DNA of 64,000 nt from [Eubacterium] yurii (GCA_900167215.1 FUZS01000013.1:33591-97590), one strand, 5' to 3'. Counted from the first letter of the stretch, positions 21,057-30,098 are shown. Numbers and translations: made by a program. The notes: generated by a model from the letters alone, not told the origin.

Positions 21057-21091
21057 CAAAATACCGATGTTTATAAAACATCGGTATTTTG
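21057..21091. terminator. bidirectional intrinsic terminator
   Basis: Perfect 16-bp stem CAAAATACCGATGTTT/AAACATCGGTATTTTG with a 3-nt loop, between the convergent zinc-ribbon array and the beta-propeller gene. Confidence 0.9.
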
Positions 21092-21124
21092 CGTCAATTC
21101 TTATTTTTCATAAATTACTTATTT

Positions 21125-23227
21125 CTAATCAAGTTTTAGTGATTTTATTTCTTTTAAAGTATTGATGTTATTCACCTTTACCATGCCTTGTGACAATGTG
21201 TATAGATTATCACCTATCTGTACGCATCTTTGTATCTTCTTGTTATAGTCATAGTAGTAGTTGTCTTCCATATCGGCAATTTGCTTTTCTGTATAGTGAG
21301 TAATTTTTCCCTTTGTGTCAAAGCCCTTTTCAGATACCTTCACTACAAATGCTCCGTCAAACTGCCCTATCACATTATCATATTCTTTACCTTCGTATAC
21401 TTTCTTAGCCACCTTTGTAGCATATACAGGGATTGCAAATATATCCCTCTTATTATCAAACATAAGTGCCTTATGGTCGCTGTCAATATATGAGTATGAG
21501 CCTTTTGCTCCTATGTTAAGCACATCTACCTCTTTTGGATTGGCAAAGTCTCTCACATCGAAAAGTGATATTTTATATCCGTCAGTTACAGTATTTCCAT
21601 ATTTATTTTGACGAGTATTATGTCCAAATCCTATAAGGTAACCTGTCTTAAACGGATGTAAATAGTTGCTGTATCCAGGTATCTTCAAATATCCTAAGAC
21701 TTTCATCTTGCCAGGATCCTTGATATCTATTACAAAAAGAGGATCGACATCTTTAAATGTCACCATATATGCCTTACCTTGCATAAATCTCGTAGAGTAG
21801 ATTTTTTCGCTTGGTGCAAGACCTCCAAGTGATGATATTTTCTTCATATTCTTATCAAAAGAAGTTATGACATTTTCTCTTTTTTCATCTCTTTCAAATA
21901 TATTCTTAGTATGAGCTACAAAGAAAACTCCATTTTCTTCATTCATAGAAAACTGATTTATAACTGTACCTTCTATGTCATTCTTACCTACATATCTGAA
22001 TTTTCCGTTTTCTATGGCAAATTTCTTGATTTCAGTTTTTTCACCTTCATTTGTCATGGAAAAGCCGTATTTTATATCCGCTAAATATATATTGTCATTT
22101 GACATGTATAAAGCTCCCGAATCTCCCATGTAGCTAAGATTATCTGTAGCACCTTCGCCAAGTTGTGATATACTGCTGATATTTGTAATTTCGGTAGAAG
22201 GTGTAAAAGGTAGATACATAAGCTTAGATAGGTCTATGCCTGTAGAGTCTATCTTCATATCTTGCGGATAGTCATAGCTGTAAGAGTCTATCTTACGTTT
22301 TTTATAACTATAGTCTATATTAAAAAAATCACTCGTTATAGCATATATTCTATTGCCTTTTTTTCTTGACTCCAAGTAAGTTCCGCTGATTTTATTTGTC
22401 TTTGATAGTTTTGGATTTTTAATATCACTTAGGTCATAAGTTTCCACAGTAGTTACAGACCTTGTATCTCCACCGCTGCGTTTGTTATATCCATTTGATA
22501 TCACTGTCAGCATCTTGTTGTCAGCATATATGTCAATTATATTTTTCTCATAAGATTCATTTTTTATCTCAGATACTTTTTTAAGATTTGATACATCAGC
22601 ATCTACTATAGATACGCAATTATTTCTTACATAATAGATATATTTACCGTCAGTCTTTACTATATCAGCCTCATCCACGCCCTCAGTTTGGATATTAGTC
22701 TTGCTGTAATCTCCTGTAGAGCCTGCTTCTGATTTTGACTCTTTGGCAGATTCACTTTTTGCTGTTGATTTGCTTGACTGCAGTCCTATAGCTGAAGATG
22801 GTGCAGATTTAGTAACTTCGTCGGATCTCTCCATATTGTATAGCGGCATAGGTTGAGCATAACGGATGTATTTTGCTATCTTCTGGAGATTTGCTTCATC
22901 TTGGATGTAGATATTCCCCTCAAAATTCTTTACGGTATATCCGTTTTGATCCTTAATTTTCAGTTTTTCAGATATCTTTTCTATAGGTGAAATAGCTAAT
23001 TTATTGTCACCTTTCACATTTACTATAACATCGTACTCCTTGCCATTTTCACTTACTAATTTTATTTCCTTGGCGATTTCTCTTGCGTTGCCATTTGAAA
23101 ACTCTATTTCTTTTTGGTCATCAAATACAAAATAGCCCCCCGATACAGGTTCATTTACAGCAAAAGCCCTCATTACTCCAAATAGTAATACAGGTATGCC
23201 CAATAAAAGCCAAAAACTTTTCTTCAT
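21125..23227 (-). CDS. secreted beta-propeller domain protein
   Basis: 700 residues with an N-terminal signal or anchor (MKKSFWLLLGIPVLLFGVMRAFA). A Ser/Lys-rich linker lies near 140-175, then YSKTNIQTEGVDEADIVKTDGKYIYYVRNN, the signature block that opens the C-terminal beta-propeller domain family (COG4880 type). The propeller blades continue to the end (QRCVQIGDNLYTLSQGMVKV). Such proteins are extracytoplasmic; the role is not established, though some contain protease-inhibitor-like or repeat parts upstream. It is a single gene with RBS AAAGGAGG before ATG. The 230 bp upstream hold nothing else that I see. Confidence 0.8.
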   Translation of the reverse strand: MKKSFWLLLGIPVLLFGVMRAFAVNEPVSGGYFVFDDQKEIEFSNGNAREIAKEIKLVSENGKEYDVIVNVKGDNKLAISPIEKISEKLKIKDQNGYTVKNFEGNIYIQDEANLQKIAKYIRYAQPMPLYNMERSDEVTKSAPSSAIGLQSSKSTAKSESAKESKSEAGSTGDYSKTNIQTEGVDEADIVKTDGKYIYYVRNNCVSIVDADVSNLKKVSEIKNESYEKNIIDIYADNKMLTVISNGYNKRSGGDTRSVTTVETYDLSDIKNPKLSKTNKISGTYLESRKKGNRIYAITSDFFNIDYSYKKRKIDSYSYDYPQDMKIDSTGIDLSKLMYLPFTPSTEITNISSISQLGEGATDNLSYMGDSGALYMSNDNIYLADIKYGFSMTNEGEKTEIKKFAIENGKFRYVGKNDIEGTVINQFSMNEENGVFFVAHTKNIFERDEKRENVITSFDKNMKKISSLGGLAPSEKIYSTRFMQGKAYMVTFKDVDPLFVIDIKDPGKMKVLGYLKIPGYSNYLHPFKTGYLIGFGHNTRQNKYGNTVTDGYKISLFDVRDFANPKEVDVLNIGAKGSYSYIDSDHKALMFDNKRDIFAIPVYATKVAKKVYEGKEYDNVIGQFDGAFVVKVSEKGFDTKGKITHYTEKQIADMEDNYYYDYNKKIQRCVQIGDNLYTLSQGMVKVNNINTLKEIKSLKLD

Positions 23228-23458
23228 TACAAAAGCCTCCTTTAAAATTTAAAACACTATCACTTTAACAAAACTTTCTTCTTCAACTTACTTGCGTTTT
23301 CATAATATTTAGACTTATAAGAATATAAATTTAGTGTTAATATTAAATAGAATTCTTTTAAAATAGGTAGTAGTACCGTTTTTCTAATTTTATCATCCTT
23401 TTCTTAAATTTGAATTTATTAATGTTTAACATTAGATTACAAATATTACATTGATATG

Positions 23459-24025
23459 TCAAATAAGTCTTCTGTTTTTTACTCCTCGTATGTGAAAGTT
23501 GATTTTTTCATCCACATTAAGCTTTTTAAGACTGATAGCAAAGTCCAATCTCTCGTCTAAGTAACTTACATTAAAGCTCTCCACATCTTCCTCAAGTATA
23601 TTTACAGTCTCTTCTTTAGAATATACATAGTCAAAGCCTGCTTGATCCTGCTTTTCTTTATATATATTATTTGTTGTACTTATAACAAGTTTTTTGTCAT
23701 CAGCTATGTAGCTTATCTTTTTTTTGGATAATCTATGACCATAGCCGCCCATATAGTCCTCATCTCCTGCATCAATCTTAGAAAATCTTTCGTATTCTAC
23801 TATTTTGCCCTCATCATCCACTTTGACAAAAGATACATTTTCTCCTGATAGTTCGTATTTTATCTTTTCTTTGAGGTTTTGCATAGTAAAGTCGGCTATC
23901 ACATCCGCTTTGCCATATGAAGATGTATTTACCAAAAATGAAAACAGAGTAAAGACAGTCATAAAAATCAATATGACTAAAAAATACGCACATATAGCCT
24001 CAATGAGAGTATATCCTTTTTTCAT
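23459..24025 (-). CDS. type IV prepilin-like protein
   Basis: 188 residues starting MKKGYTLIEAI: a short basic leader, the Gly for prepilin peptidase (PilD) cleavage, and Glu5 of the mature pilin, followed by one hydrophobic helix to about residue 30. The rest is a soluble, charged domain without a named family. It is probably a minor pilin or pseudopilin (PilW/GspJ-like position). It is the last gene of a minus-strand operon that starts with an antitoxin-toxin pair; its first 26 nt overlap the gene before it. No terminator is visible after it. Confidence 0.75.
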   Translation of the reverse strand: MKKGYTLIEAICAYFLVILIFMTVFTLFSFLVNTSSYGKADVIADFTMQNLKEKIKYELSGENVSFVKVDDEGKIVEYERFSKIDAGDEDYMGGYGHRLSKKKISYIADDKKLVISTTNNIYKEKQDQAGFDYVYSKEETVNILEEDVESFNVSYLDERLDFAISLKKLNVDEKINFHIRGVKNRRLI

Positions 24026-24431
24026 CTTCCTTCAGTTTTATCCTTCCTGTTATTGCAGATACTGTCAGCTTGTAATACCTGTCTTGCGAGTTTATATTTA
24101 CAGTGGTGCCCTTAGTCCATCCGCTCTTTGCAAATGTCAGTTCATCATTTGTGCAACTTTCAAGTTTTATATTTTTAAGACTTATCTCTTCGTCATCCAC
24201 CCTACTTTTTATAGTATAGCTGTTTTTTGTTATGTTAAATATTATCTTTGCCTCATCATCTCCTTGAAAAGACAGAGATTTTATATAGTTGATATCGCTA
24301 ATCACAGCATCTGTCTCATAAGATGTACTCAGAGAGCTGAAATTCCAGTTATTTAACAAAACAGCATATAATATTACAAGCAGACTCACCGTGCATATGA
24401 CTTCAAGCAGTGTAAATCCTCTTTTTCTCAT
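24000..24431 (-). CDS. type IV prepilin-like protein, GspH/FimT-like
   Basis: 143 residues starting MRKRGFTLLEVI, a textbook class III prepilin leader with Gly-Phe cleavage and Glu5. A hydrophobic helix follows, and then a beta-rich domain with SGWTKGTTVNINSQDRYYKLTVSAITGRIKL, which resembles the GspH/FimT pseudopilin end. It is likely a minor pilin that starts pilus assembly. RBS AGGTGAG. It overlaps the next gene by 26 nt. Confidence 0.75.
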   Translation of the reverse strand: MRKRGFTLLEVICTVSLLVILYAVLLNNWNFSSLSTSYETDAVISDINYIKSLSFQGDDEAKIIFNITKNSYTIKSRVDDEEISLKNIKLESCTNDELTFAKSGWTKGTTVNINSQDRYYKLTVSAITGRIKLKEDEKRIYSH

Positions 24432-24441
24432 ATCTCACCTG

Positions 24442-24972
24442 CTAATAGATATATTTTTTCGCTATTATCTTATCCTTGTATTTATTAAATATATTTTCCG
24501 AGTTCTTACTTCTTATCTCCTCTATATCGTCTTTGGAAAGCATTGGAAGTATCAATTCATAGTAAATATGATTTTCCTTGTAGTCATCATATTTCCAGCT
24601 TAATTTCATACTTAGGGTATTTCCAACTTCGACAGCAGTTCCTATTTTTTGTACTCGTATGTCGTTTTTGACACCTGCCTCACTGTTAAATGTCAGGTAT
24701 CTGCTTACTGCATTCATCTTATTATATAGACTTTTTTCATCAAGATTATTTTCATTTTCAAGTTGTTTGAGTGAGGTCTTTACTTTGCCCAATAACTCAC
24801 TGTCTATAATTTCTAATTTAGACTTATTGTAGATTTCATATGCCTTATTTGATATTGCCAACTTTGATGAATTAAGTGCCTTTCCACGAATGACAAGGAC
24901 AGTCAGGATTATCATATTCAAAAAAGTCATTATAACTATTAGATTTACAAGGATAAATGCCCTTTTTTTCAT
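24442..24972 (-). CDS. pilin-like membrane-anchored protein
   Basis: 176 residues starting MKKRAFILVNLIVIMTFLNMIILTVLVIRGKAL. The layout is that of a prepilin leader plus helix, but with Ala instead of Gly at the cleavage site and Asn/Leu in place of the +5 Glu, as in PilX/GspK-like or atypical minor pilins. Its position between a toxin gene and two typical prepilins supports a pilus role. The start ATG overlaps the TGA of the zeta-like gene (ATATGA) and its ribosome site GGAGGG lies inside that gene, so it is translationally coupled to the toxin. Confidence 0.6.
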   Translation of the reverse strand: MKKRAFILVNLIVIMTFLNMIILTVLVIRGKALNSSKLAISNKAYEIYNKSKLEIIDSELLGKVKTSLKQLENENNLDEKSLYNKMNAVSRYLTFNSEAGVKNDIRVQKIGTAVEVGNTLSMKLSWKYDDYKENHIYYELILPMLSKDDIEEIRSKNSENIFNKYKDKIIAKKYIY

Positions 24973-25766
24973 ATGCCCTCCATATCTTTTAAATACCCAC
25001 TATAGTCCTGATATGTATATGTTCCAAGTTGATATATTATATCTTTAAGGCTTTCTATTTCATAGCTTGTATAGCTGCTATTGTAGAAATTTGACAATAC
25101 ATCTCCCGGCAAGTCCTTATTTTTACCATCATACATAGAATCTAAAAGCCTATTAAATACCTTTATAATATCAAATGTTTGGCTTTTGTAAATTATATTC
25201 AGATTATCACATATTGAATTTAGCACAAAGTCGTGATGTTCCTTCAGTGTAGCTCTTGCTATCATAGACTTTGAAAGAAATTTACGATACCTTAATTGAG
25301 TTGATAAGTATGATATTTTTCCCTTCGTTGCCATAATGTCAAGTTCCACTGTATATTCTTTTGATTTCAATAATTTGCACGTATTTATAGGAACTTCCGC
25401 CGTTCTAAGTGTTCCCTCTATACAAATGTTGTATTTCTCATAACTTAGTACATCAATTAGTTTTTCAGTGACTTGTGATGAAAAATTGCTTGTATATTTT
25501 GGAAAATCTATATTATATTTTTCTACAATCTCAGTGAAATAAGGATGATATTTCCTATATTCATCACCGTTTATAATTATTACATTGCCCTTATTTATTT
25601 TTTGGATATAATGATTTAATATACTCTTTCCGACTCCGGCTTGTCCTCCTAAAATATATGCCTTCGGATTAATAACAGGAGAAAAATCCTTAGATTTTAG
25701 AGAAATCTTGAGAATCTTTTTAAATACTGTTTCAAACTCCGGACAACTGTATTCATATTCGCTCAT
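24969..25766 (-). CDS. zeta-family toxin (UDP-GlcNAc kinase-like)
   Basis: 265 residues. The P-loop GGQAGVGKS is at 40-48, followed by IIINGDEYRKYHP (Asp68 is the likely catalytic base) and CIEGTLRT near 115, the three marks of zeta/PezT kinases. Family members phosphorylate UDP-N-acetylglucosamine and so poison cell-wall synthesis when not bound by antitoxin. The gene begins 3 nt after the antitoxin-like gene ends, as in epsilon-zeta operons, and its end overlaps a prepilin-like gene by 4 nt. The coupling of a zeta toxin to pilin genes is unusual. Confidence 0.85.
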   Translation of the reverse strand: MSEYEYSCPEFETVFKKILKISLKSKDFSPVINPKAYILGGQAGVGKSILNHYIQKINKGNVIIINGDEYRKYHPYFTEIVEKYNIDFPKYTSNFSSQVTEKLIDVLSYEKYNICIEGTLRTAEVPINTCKLLKSKEYTVELDIMATKGKISYLSTQLRYRKFLSKSMIARATLKEHHDFVLNSICDNLNIIYKSQTFDIIKVFNRLLDSMYDGKNKDLPGDVLSNFYNSSYTSYEIESLKDIIYQLGTYTYQDYSGYLKDMEGI

Positions 25767-25768
25767 AT

Positions 25769-26047
25769 TTATGCTACCTTTTGAATTTCTGATATTTTCT
25801 TGAGTATTCCCTTGGCAAATAGAAACTTTTCTTCTAAAATTTTCAAATCATCCATTGTTTGCATTTTATTTGAATAAATAGAATTTTTTAACTCGCACAG
25901 TTCATCAAATATCAGTGTCATAGCATCCATCTTATTATCAGTATCTATATCATTTTTTATAAAATATCTTGTAAACTCAGCCAATATTTCAGCTGTAAAC
26001 TCACTTAATACTTCTTTTTCCAGATAGAAATTATAGTCATTACTCAT
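25769..26047 (-). CDS. epsilon-like antitoxin of the zeta toxin
   Basis: 92 residues, acidic and helical, with AEILAEFTRYFIKNDIDTDNKMDAMTLIFDELCELKNSIY. Size, helical nature and the place right before a zeta kinase fit an epsilon-type antitoxin that blocks the toxin's ATP site. RBS GAGGAGG precedes ATG. Sequence conservation in such antitoxins is weak, so the call rests mostly on context. Confidence 0.7.
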   Translation of the reverse strand: MSNDYNFYLEKEVLSEFTAEILAEFTRYFIKNDIDTDNKMDAMTLIFDELCELKNSIYSNKMQTMDDLKILEEKFLFAKGILKKISEIQKVA

Positions 26048-26356
26048 AATATCCTCCTCTTTATTCTTAATTATTATCTCTATATTTTACTTAATCATTT
26101 AAAAATTTACATTGAACTTGCAATTTAACTTAATTTAAAATCCTAACTTTAAAATTAATAGTCAAAAAATTAAAATATACAAAATTCAATCAGTCTTATT
26201 ATAATGCTGATATCATTTTGATTAGTGTAAATTTTTTATTTAAATATATTGTAATTACAGCTAAATTAGAAGCAAGTAAGTTAATTTTTTCTACTATTAT
26301 ATTAAATATTATTATAAAATTAAACTTTATTGACTCTTTCAGCTTATATTATTCTC
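26048..26356. other. intergenic region, nothing seen
   Basis: AT-rich spacer between the end of rimI and the antitoxin gene. It must contain the promoter of the antitoxin-toxin-pilin operon on the minus strand, but no clear hexamer pair stands out. Confidence 0.3.
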
Positions 26357-26803
26357 TTAAAAATACTTGTACATTATATAGGCATCCTCTTTATTATCTT
26401 GGTAATACTGCTTTCGCACTCCCACGATTTCAAAGCCGTGCCCCTTGTACAGGTTTATAGCTACTTCATTTGAAACACGCACTTCAAGGCTCATAGTCGC
26501 CATATTTTTATCCCTTGCTCTTCGTATCATCTCATCCATTAAAATATGTGATATCTTCATACCCTTGTAGTCTATATCTACAGCCACATTCATAATCTGG
26601 GCATCGTCAACTATATACCAAAAAGCTCCGTAAGATACTATCCTATCATCCTTTTTAATTACAAGAAACACTGAATTTTCATTTTCAAGCTCTTCTACAA
26701 AACTCTGCCTGCTCCACGCATCGCTGAAGCATCTTTTTTCTATCTCACAAATCTCATCAATATGAGCAGGATTAAGCTCTTCTATTGTATAATTATTTTC
26801 CAT
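26357..26803 (-). CDS. rimI: ribosomal protein alanine N-acetyltransferase RimI
   Basis: 148-residue GNAT acetyltransferase. The family marks are ICEIEKRCFSDAWSRQSFVEEL near the start, IMNVAVDIDYKGMKISHILMDEMIRRA with the acetyl-CoA loop near 70-90, and VSNEVAINLYKGHGFEIVGVRKQYY near 110-135. It acetylates the N-terminus of ribosomal protein S18 in model bacteria. In most Firmicutes rimI lies with tsaE/tsaB/tsaD; here it is alone. Confidence 0.85.
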   Translation of the reverse strand: MENNYTIEELNPAHIDEICEIEKRCFSDAWSRQSFVEELENENSVFLVIKKDDRIVSYGAFWYIVDDAQIMNVAVDIDYKGMKISHILMDEMIRRARDKNMATMSLEVRVSNEVAINLYKGHGFEIVGVRKQYYQDNKEDAYIMYKYF

Positions 26804-27244
26804 AAGTTGACAAAACTCCCTATGATATGTTTTATACTAATCATCATTTATAGTAGCAAGTAGTTATTTTAAATGACTTTTTTTAATGTCCTTAGTGTTA
26901 CAAATATAAGTATTACTATGATTATACCATAATTTCTACCTTAATTAAACTGTATTTACTCTGCTATATTTTTTACGGTAAAAAGTTGCATAATTATATC
27001 CAAGCTGTTATAATCGTATGAACTTATTCTCGGATATTTGATTGATTTGTTGGATATTATATTTTTGAAATATCTATAAATATTATTATCTAATTCCTAT
27101 TAAGTATTCAATATCTCATCTATTAGATTGAAGAAATGTTAATATAAGATTATATTTTGAGTTATAATATCCACTTATTAAAATATAATCTTAAATCAGT
27201 CATTTACAATCAAGATTTTTAATTATGAAAAGGAGGAAAAGTCG
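26804..27244 (+). other. intergenic region with a divergent promoter
   Basis: About 440 bp without a gene between rimI and the aldo/keto reductase. It contains the promoter listed at 26986-27014 and a run of AT-rich DNA that would be a 5' UTR of about 220 nt. Confidence 0.3.
26986..27014 (+). promoter_or_regulatory. sigma-A promoter of the aldo/keto reductase gene
   Basis: TTGCAT at 26986-26991, a 17-nt spacer and TATAAT at 27009-27014. Confidence 0.6.
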
Positions 27245-28372
27245 ATGTTTGGAGAGATAAAATACAAGTTCGGATTTGGCTGTATGAGACTGCCAATGAA
27301 TGGCGAAAAAGTAGATGATGTGGAGTTTATCAAGATGATAGAAGCATTTTTACAAAATGGATTCAACTATTTTGACACAGCTCACGGCTATATATCCGGA
27401 GAAAGCGAAAAGGCGATAAAAAGATGTTTAACTTCAAGGTATGATAGAGATAAATACCTGCTCACAAACAAACTTACCGAGCCTTACTTTAAGAAAAACG
27501 AGGATATAAGACCTTTTTTTGAAAGTCAATTAGAGCTTTGTGGTGTAGACTATTTCGACTTTTATCTGATGCACGCACAAAACAAGGATAATTTTGAACA
27601 TTTTAAAAGGTGTAGAGCCTATAAAACTGCATTGGAATTAAAAAAAGAAGGGAAGATAAGACATTTCGGCATATCATTCCACGACACTGCAGATGTCATT
27701 GACAAGATACTAAGCGAGTATCCACAGATAGAAATGGTACAAATACAGCTCAATTATATAGACTATGATGACAACTCCGTACAAGGTCGTAAAAATATGG
27801 AAGTCTGTAGAAAGCACGGTAAACCTATGGTGATAATGGAACCTGTAAAAGGTGGAAGTCTTGCCAATTTACCGGAAGATGCAGCAAAATACTTTGATGA
27901 AATCTCATCTAACAGCTATGCAAGTTATGCAATGAGATTTGCAACAGACTTTGAAGATGTAATAATGGTACTCTCAGGCATGGGCACATCTGAGCAGATG
28001 AATGACAATATCAAGCATATGAAGGATTTTAAACATTTAACTGACATAGAAAAAAAGGCAATAGAAAATGTATGTAAGGTGATGAAATCTAAGGATGTAA
28101 TACCATGTACCGACTGCAAATACTGCGTAGATGGCTGTCCACAGAAGATACTCATACCCAATCTATTCTCATGCTACAATGCCAAGACCGTATATAAAGA
28201 CTGGAATCAGGACTTTTACTATGAGACTGTACTTACTTCCAAAAACGGCAAGGCATCAGACTGCATCAAATGTAAAAAATGCGAAAAAGTCTGTCCTCAG
28301 CACCTTGTCATCACATCTTTACTTGAAGATGTGGCAAAAGAATTTGAGAAAAAAACTGAAAGCTTAAGTTGA
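27245..28372 (+). CDS. aldo/keto reductase with C-terminal 4Fe-4S clusters
   Basis: 375 residues. The N-terminal TIM barrel of the aldo/keto reductase superfamily shows FGCMRLPM, the Asp/Tyr pair in YFDTAHGYISGESEKAI, and the Lys in LLTNKL. The C-terminus carries two cysteine clusters, CTDCKYCVDGCPQ near 287 and CIKCKKCEKVCP near 339, which fit two [4Fe-4S] centres. Such proteins are common in strict anaerobes and are thought to couple ferredoxin-type electrons to carbonyl reduction; the substrate is unknown. RBS AAAGGAGG lies before ATG. Single gene. Confidence 0.88.
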   Translation: MFGEIKYKFGFGCMRLPMNGEKVDDVEFIKMIEAFLQNGFNYFDTAHGYISGESEKAIKRCLTSRYDRDKYLLTNKLTEPYFKKNEDIRPFFESQLELCGVDYFDFYLMHAQNKDNFEHFKRCRAYKTALELKKEGKIRHFGISFHDTADVIDKILSEYPQIEMVQIQLNYIDYDDNSVQGRKNMEVCRKHGKPMVIMEPVKGGSLANLPEDAAKYFDEISSNSYASYAMRFATDFEDVIMVLSGMGTSEQMNDNIKHMKDFKHLTDIEKKAIENVCKVMKSKDVIPCTDCKYCVDGCPQKILIPNLFSCYNAKTVYKDWNQDFYYETVLTSKNGKASDCIKCKKCEKVCPQHLVITSLLEDVAKEFEKKTESLS

Positions 28373-28513
28373 TAATGATTCTATTATAGTATAATTCTCA
28401 ATGAATAATATCCATGTTAAACTTGATATTATTATGCTTATTTTCTTATTCATCCATAGATAAACTATATATATAATTTTTCTTTTATTGTCATAAATTT
28501 CAATTAGCACTTT

Positions 28514-28625
28514 TCTTTTGTAACTTTACAAACATGTACAATAAGGCTATAATTAGGATATAGGCAGTTTATATTAGTTTTTTGTATAAATAACTCACTT
28601 TTATATTTATATTAATTTTATTAAT
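28514..28625 (+). repeat. direct repeat R1, upstream copy of the rpn promoter region
   Basis: This stretch (TTTTGTAACTTTACAAAC, later GCTATAATTAG and TTTTATTAATATAA) matches 29034-29156, the DNA right before the Rpn gene, at roughly three bases in four. It suggests that the 5' region of an rpn gene was duplicated or that a second rpn gene was lost here. Confidence 0.55.
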
Positions 28626-28626
28626 A

Positions 28627-28859
28627 TAACTCAACTTTCCCACATGAAAAACACATTAAAGATATTGAAGTTTGAGTATATTTTAAAAATACAATAGCAT
28701 ACTTGACATAGCATTTTCAGTGTTTTCATTTTTTTGATAAATATGCAAATTTCAATAAATATTATTTAAAAAATTGTGTGTCAAGTAGTGAATTAAAAAA
28801 TATATAAATATTTAAATTTCAAAGAAAATTGCGATAATTTTAGTGGGAAAGTTGGGTTA
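28627..28859 (+). repeat. MITE-like repeat family C, full copy
   Basis: 233 bp bounded by 16-bp inverted repeats: TAACTCAACTTTCCCA (28627-28642) and TGGGAAAGTTGGGTTA (28844-28859), 15 of 16 matching. The right half matches, inverted, 37971-38092. The left end (CACATGAAAAACACATT) recurs at 50626. It has no coding capacity. The rest of the 28373-29168 gap is AT-rich spacer. Confidence 0.7.
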
Positions 28860-29006
28860 TTATGAAATAAAATAAGAAAATAGCTTTAAAGTCTAATTAA
28901 CTAAAGTTGTCTATAGATATATTAAATAGTAAAATTAAATGATTATAATGATTTGATGCCCATATTAAGTTAGAATTATACAAAAAATATAAAATGAAAA
29001 GCAAAG

Positions 29007-29037
29007 AAAGCAATCGTGTAAAAGCGGTTGCTTTTTT
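29007..29037 (+). terminator. intrinsic terminator
   Basis: AAAGCAATCG (29007-29016) pairs with CGGTTGCTTT (29025-29034) with one G-T pair, followed by TTT. It shields the rpn gene from upstream transcription. Confidence 0.75.
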
Positions 29038-29156
29038 GTAACTTTACAAACTTAAGTAATAAAGCTATAATTAGAATATAAGTATTTTGTATTAGCTATT
29101 TATATATGTAGCACTTTTTTATATTCATAGTAATTTGATAGTTTTATTAATTTAAG
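29034..29156 (+). repeat. direct repeat R2, region before the rpn gene
   Basis: Second member of the pair described at 28514-28625. It should hold the rpn promoter; no consensus hexamers are evident. Confidence 0.5.
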
Positions 29157-29168
29157 TTAGGAGAATTT

Positions 29169-30071
29169 ATGACATCCAAAAATAAACCAAACTACACACT
29201 CAAAGACAGTTTATTTATAGACCTGTTCTCAGACAAAATGAGATTAATACAACTATACAAATCACTGATAGACGATCAAAGACAAATAAATCCTGAAGAT
29301 ATAGAAATACTGACTATACAAAACTTAATACTAAGAGGAATATATAATGACCTTGGATTTAGGGTAAAAGATGAGATAATAATACTGATGGAAGCACAAA
29401 CTACCTACACAACAAACATAGTGCTAAGAATACTGTTTTATCTGTCAGAAACACTAAAAAACTATATAATAGACAGTAGTGAAAACAAAAATCTAAATGA
29501 ACTCTACAACACAAAACCAAGGATAATACCTAAGATAAAGCTCTTTGTAGTATATACAGGAGACAAGATGATGCAAGACCATGACCTACATCTAAAAGAT
29601 GTAATGGTAGAAAACGACATAATATCAGACATAGATATGAAAGTAAGGGTGCTATGTACAGGAAATAAAAAAAGTATCTTAGGACAGTATATACTATTTA
29701 CAAGAGTTTATACAAAACAGAAAAAAGAATGTAAGGACATAGAGACAGCAGTAAAAAACACGATAGAAATATGTATGAATGATGAAATATTAAAAGAATA
29801 CTTAGAATATAGAAAGATGGAGGTGCAAGAGATGATAACAGCATTTATGACACAAGAAGAGACATTTGAAAGTTTCTTAAAGGATGAAGTAAAAAGAGGG
29901 AGAAAAGAAGGAGAAGAAAAGGGGAGAAAAGAAGGAAGAGAAGAAGGTAAGATTGATTCATTGATAAACTTCTTTAAAAATGGAGTTGGACTTGACATAA
30001 TAAGTAAGGCTGTAGGCATGAGCATAGAAGAAGTGAAGAGTATATTAATCAGCAGAGGTTTTGAAGTATAA
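29169..30071 (+). CDS. Rpn family PD-(D/E)XK nuclease / recombination-promoting nuclease
   Basis: 300 residues. The N-terminal part fits the PD-(D/E)XK 'transposase' (Rpn) family: KDSLFIDLFSDK near 12, then Asp61 and the E-x-Q core (Glu75, Gln77) in DEIIILMEAQTTYTTN, followed by VLRILFYLSETLKNYI. These are predicted metal-dependent DNA endonucleases; E. coli members promote RecA-independent exchange and are toxic defence-type nucleases. The C-terminus has a Lys/Glu/Gly repeat (GRKEGEEKGRKEGREEG) and a helical end, SIEEVKSILISRGFEV. RBS AGGAG before ATG 29169. The gene carries a strong internal start (see 29832) and its 3' end is duplicated downstream. Confidence 0.85.
   Translation: MTSKNKPNYTLKDSLFIDLFSDKMRLIQLYKSLIDDQRQINPEDIEILTIQNLILRGIYNDLGFRVKDEIIILMEAQTTYTTNIVLRILFYLSETLKNYIIDSSENKNLNELYNTKPRIIPKIKLFVVYTGDKMMQDHDLHLKDVMVENDIISDIDMKVRVLCTGNKKSILGQYILFTRVYTKQKKECKDIETAVKNTIEICMNDEILKEYLEYRKMEVQEMITAFMTQEETFESFLKDEVKRGRKEGEEKGRKEGREEGKIDSLINFFKNGVGLDIISKAVGMSIEEVKSILISRGFEV
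29832..30071 (+). CDS. internal in-frame product of rpn (RpnS-like antitoxin)
   Basis: Inside rpn, GGAGGTG (29819-29825) lies 6 nt before an in-frame ATG at 29832. That is a perfect ribosome site, unexpected by chance at that place. The product would be the last 79 residues (MITAFMTQEETFESFL... ending SRGFEV). In E. coli, rpn genes are known to make such a short C-terminal protein from an internal start, which binds and blocks the long toxic form. That this holds here is inference, but the free-standing copy downstream kept exactly this site and start. Confidence 0.6.
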   Translation: MITAFMTQEETFESFLKDEVKRGRKEGEEKGRKEGREEGKIDSLINFFKNGVGLDIISKAVGMSIEEVKSILISRGFEV

Positions 30072-30098
30072 AGGTGTAAAGTGTCATTTTTGCACCTT
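30071..30098 (+). other. hairpin between rpn and its duplicated 3' end
   Basis: AAGGTGTAAA (30071-30080) pairs with TTTGCACCTT (30089-30098), with one G-T pair and an 8-nt loop. No T-run follows, so it may be an mRNA stability or pausing element rather than a terminator. Confidence 0.55.
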
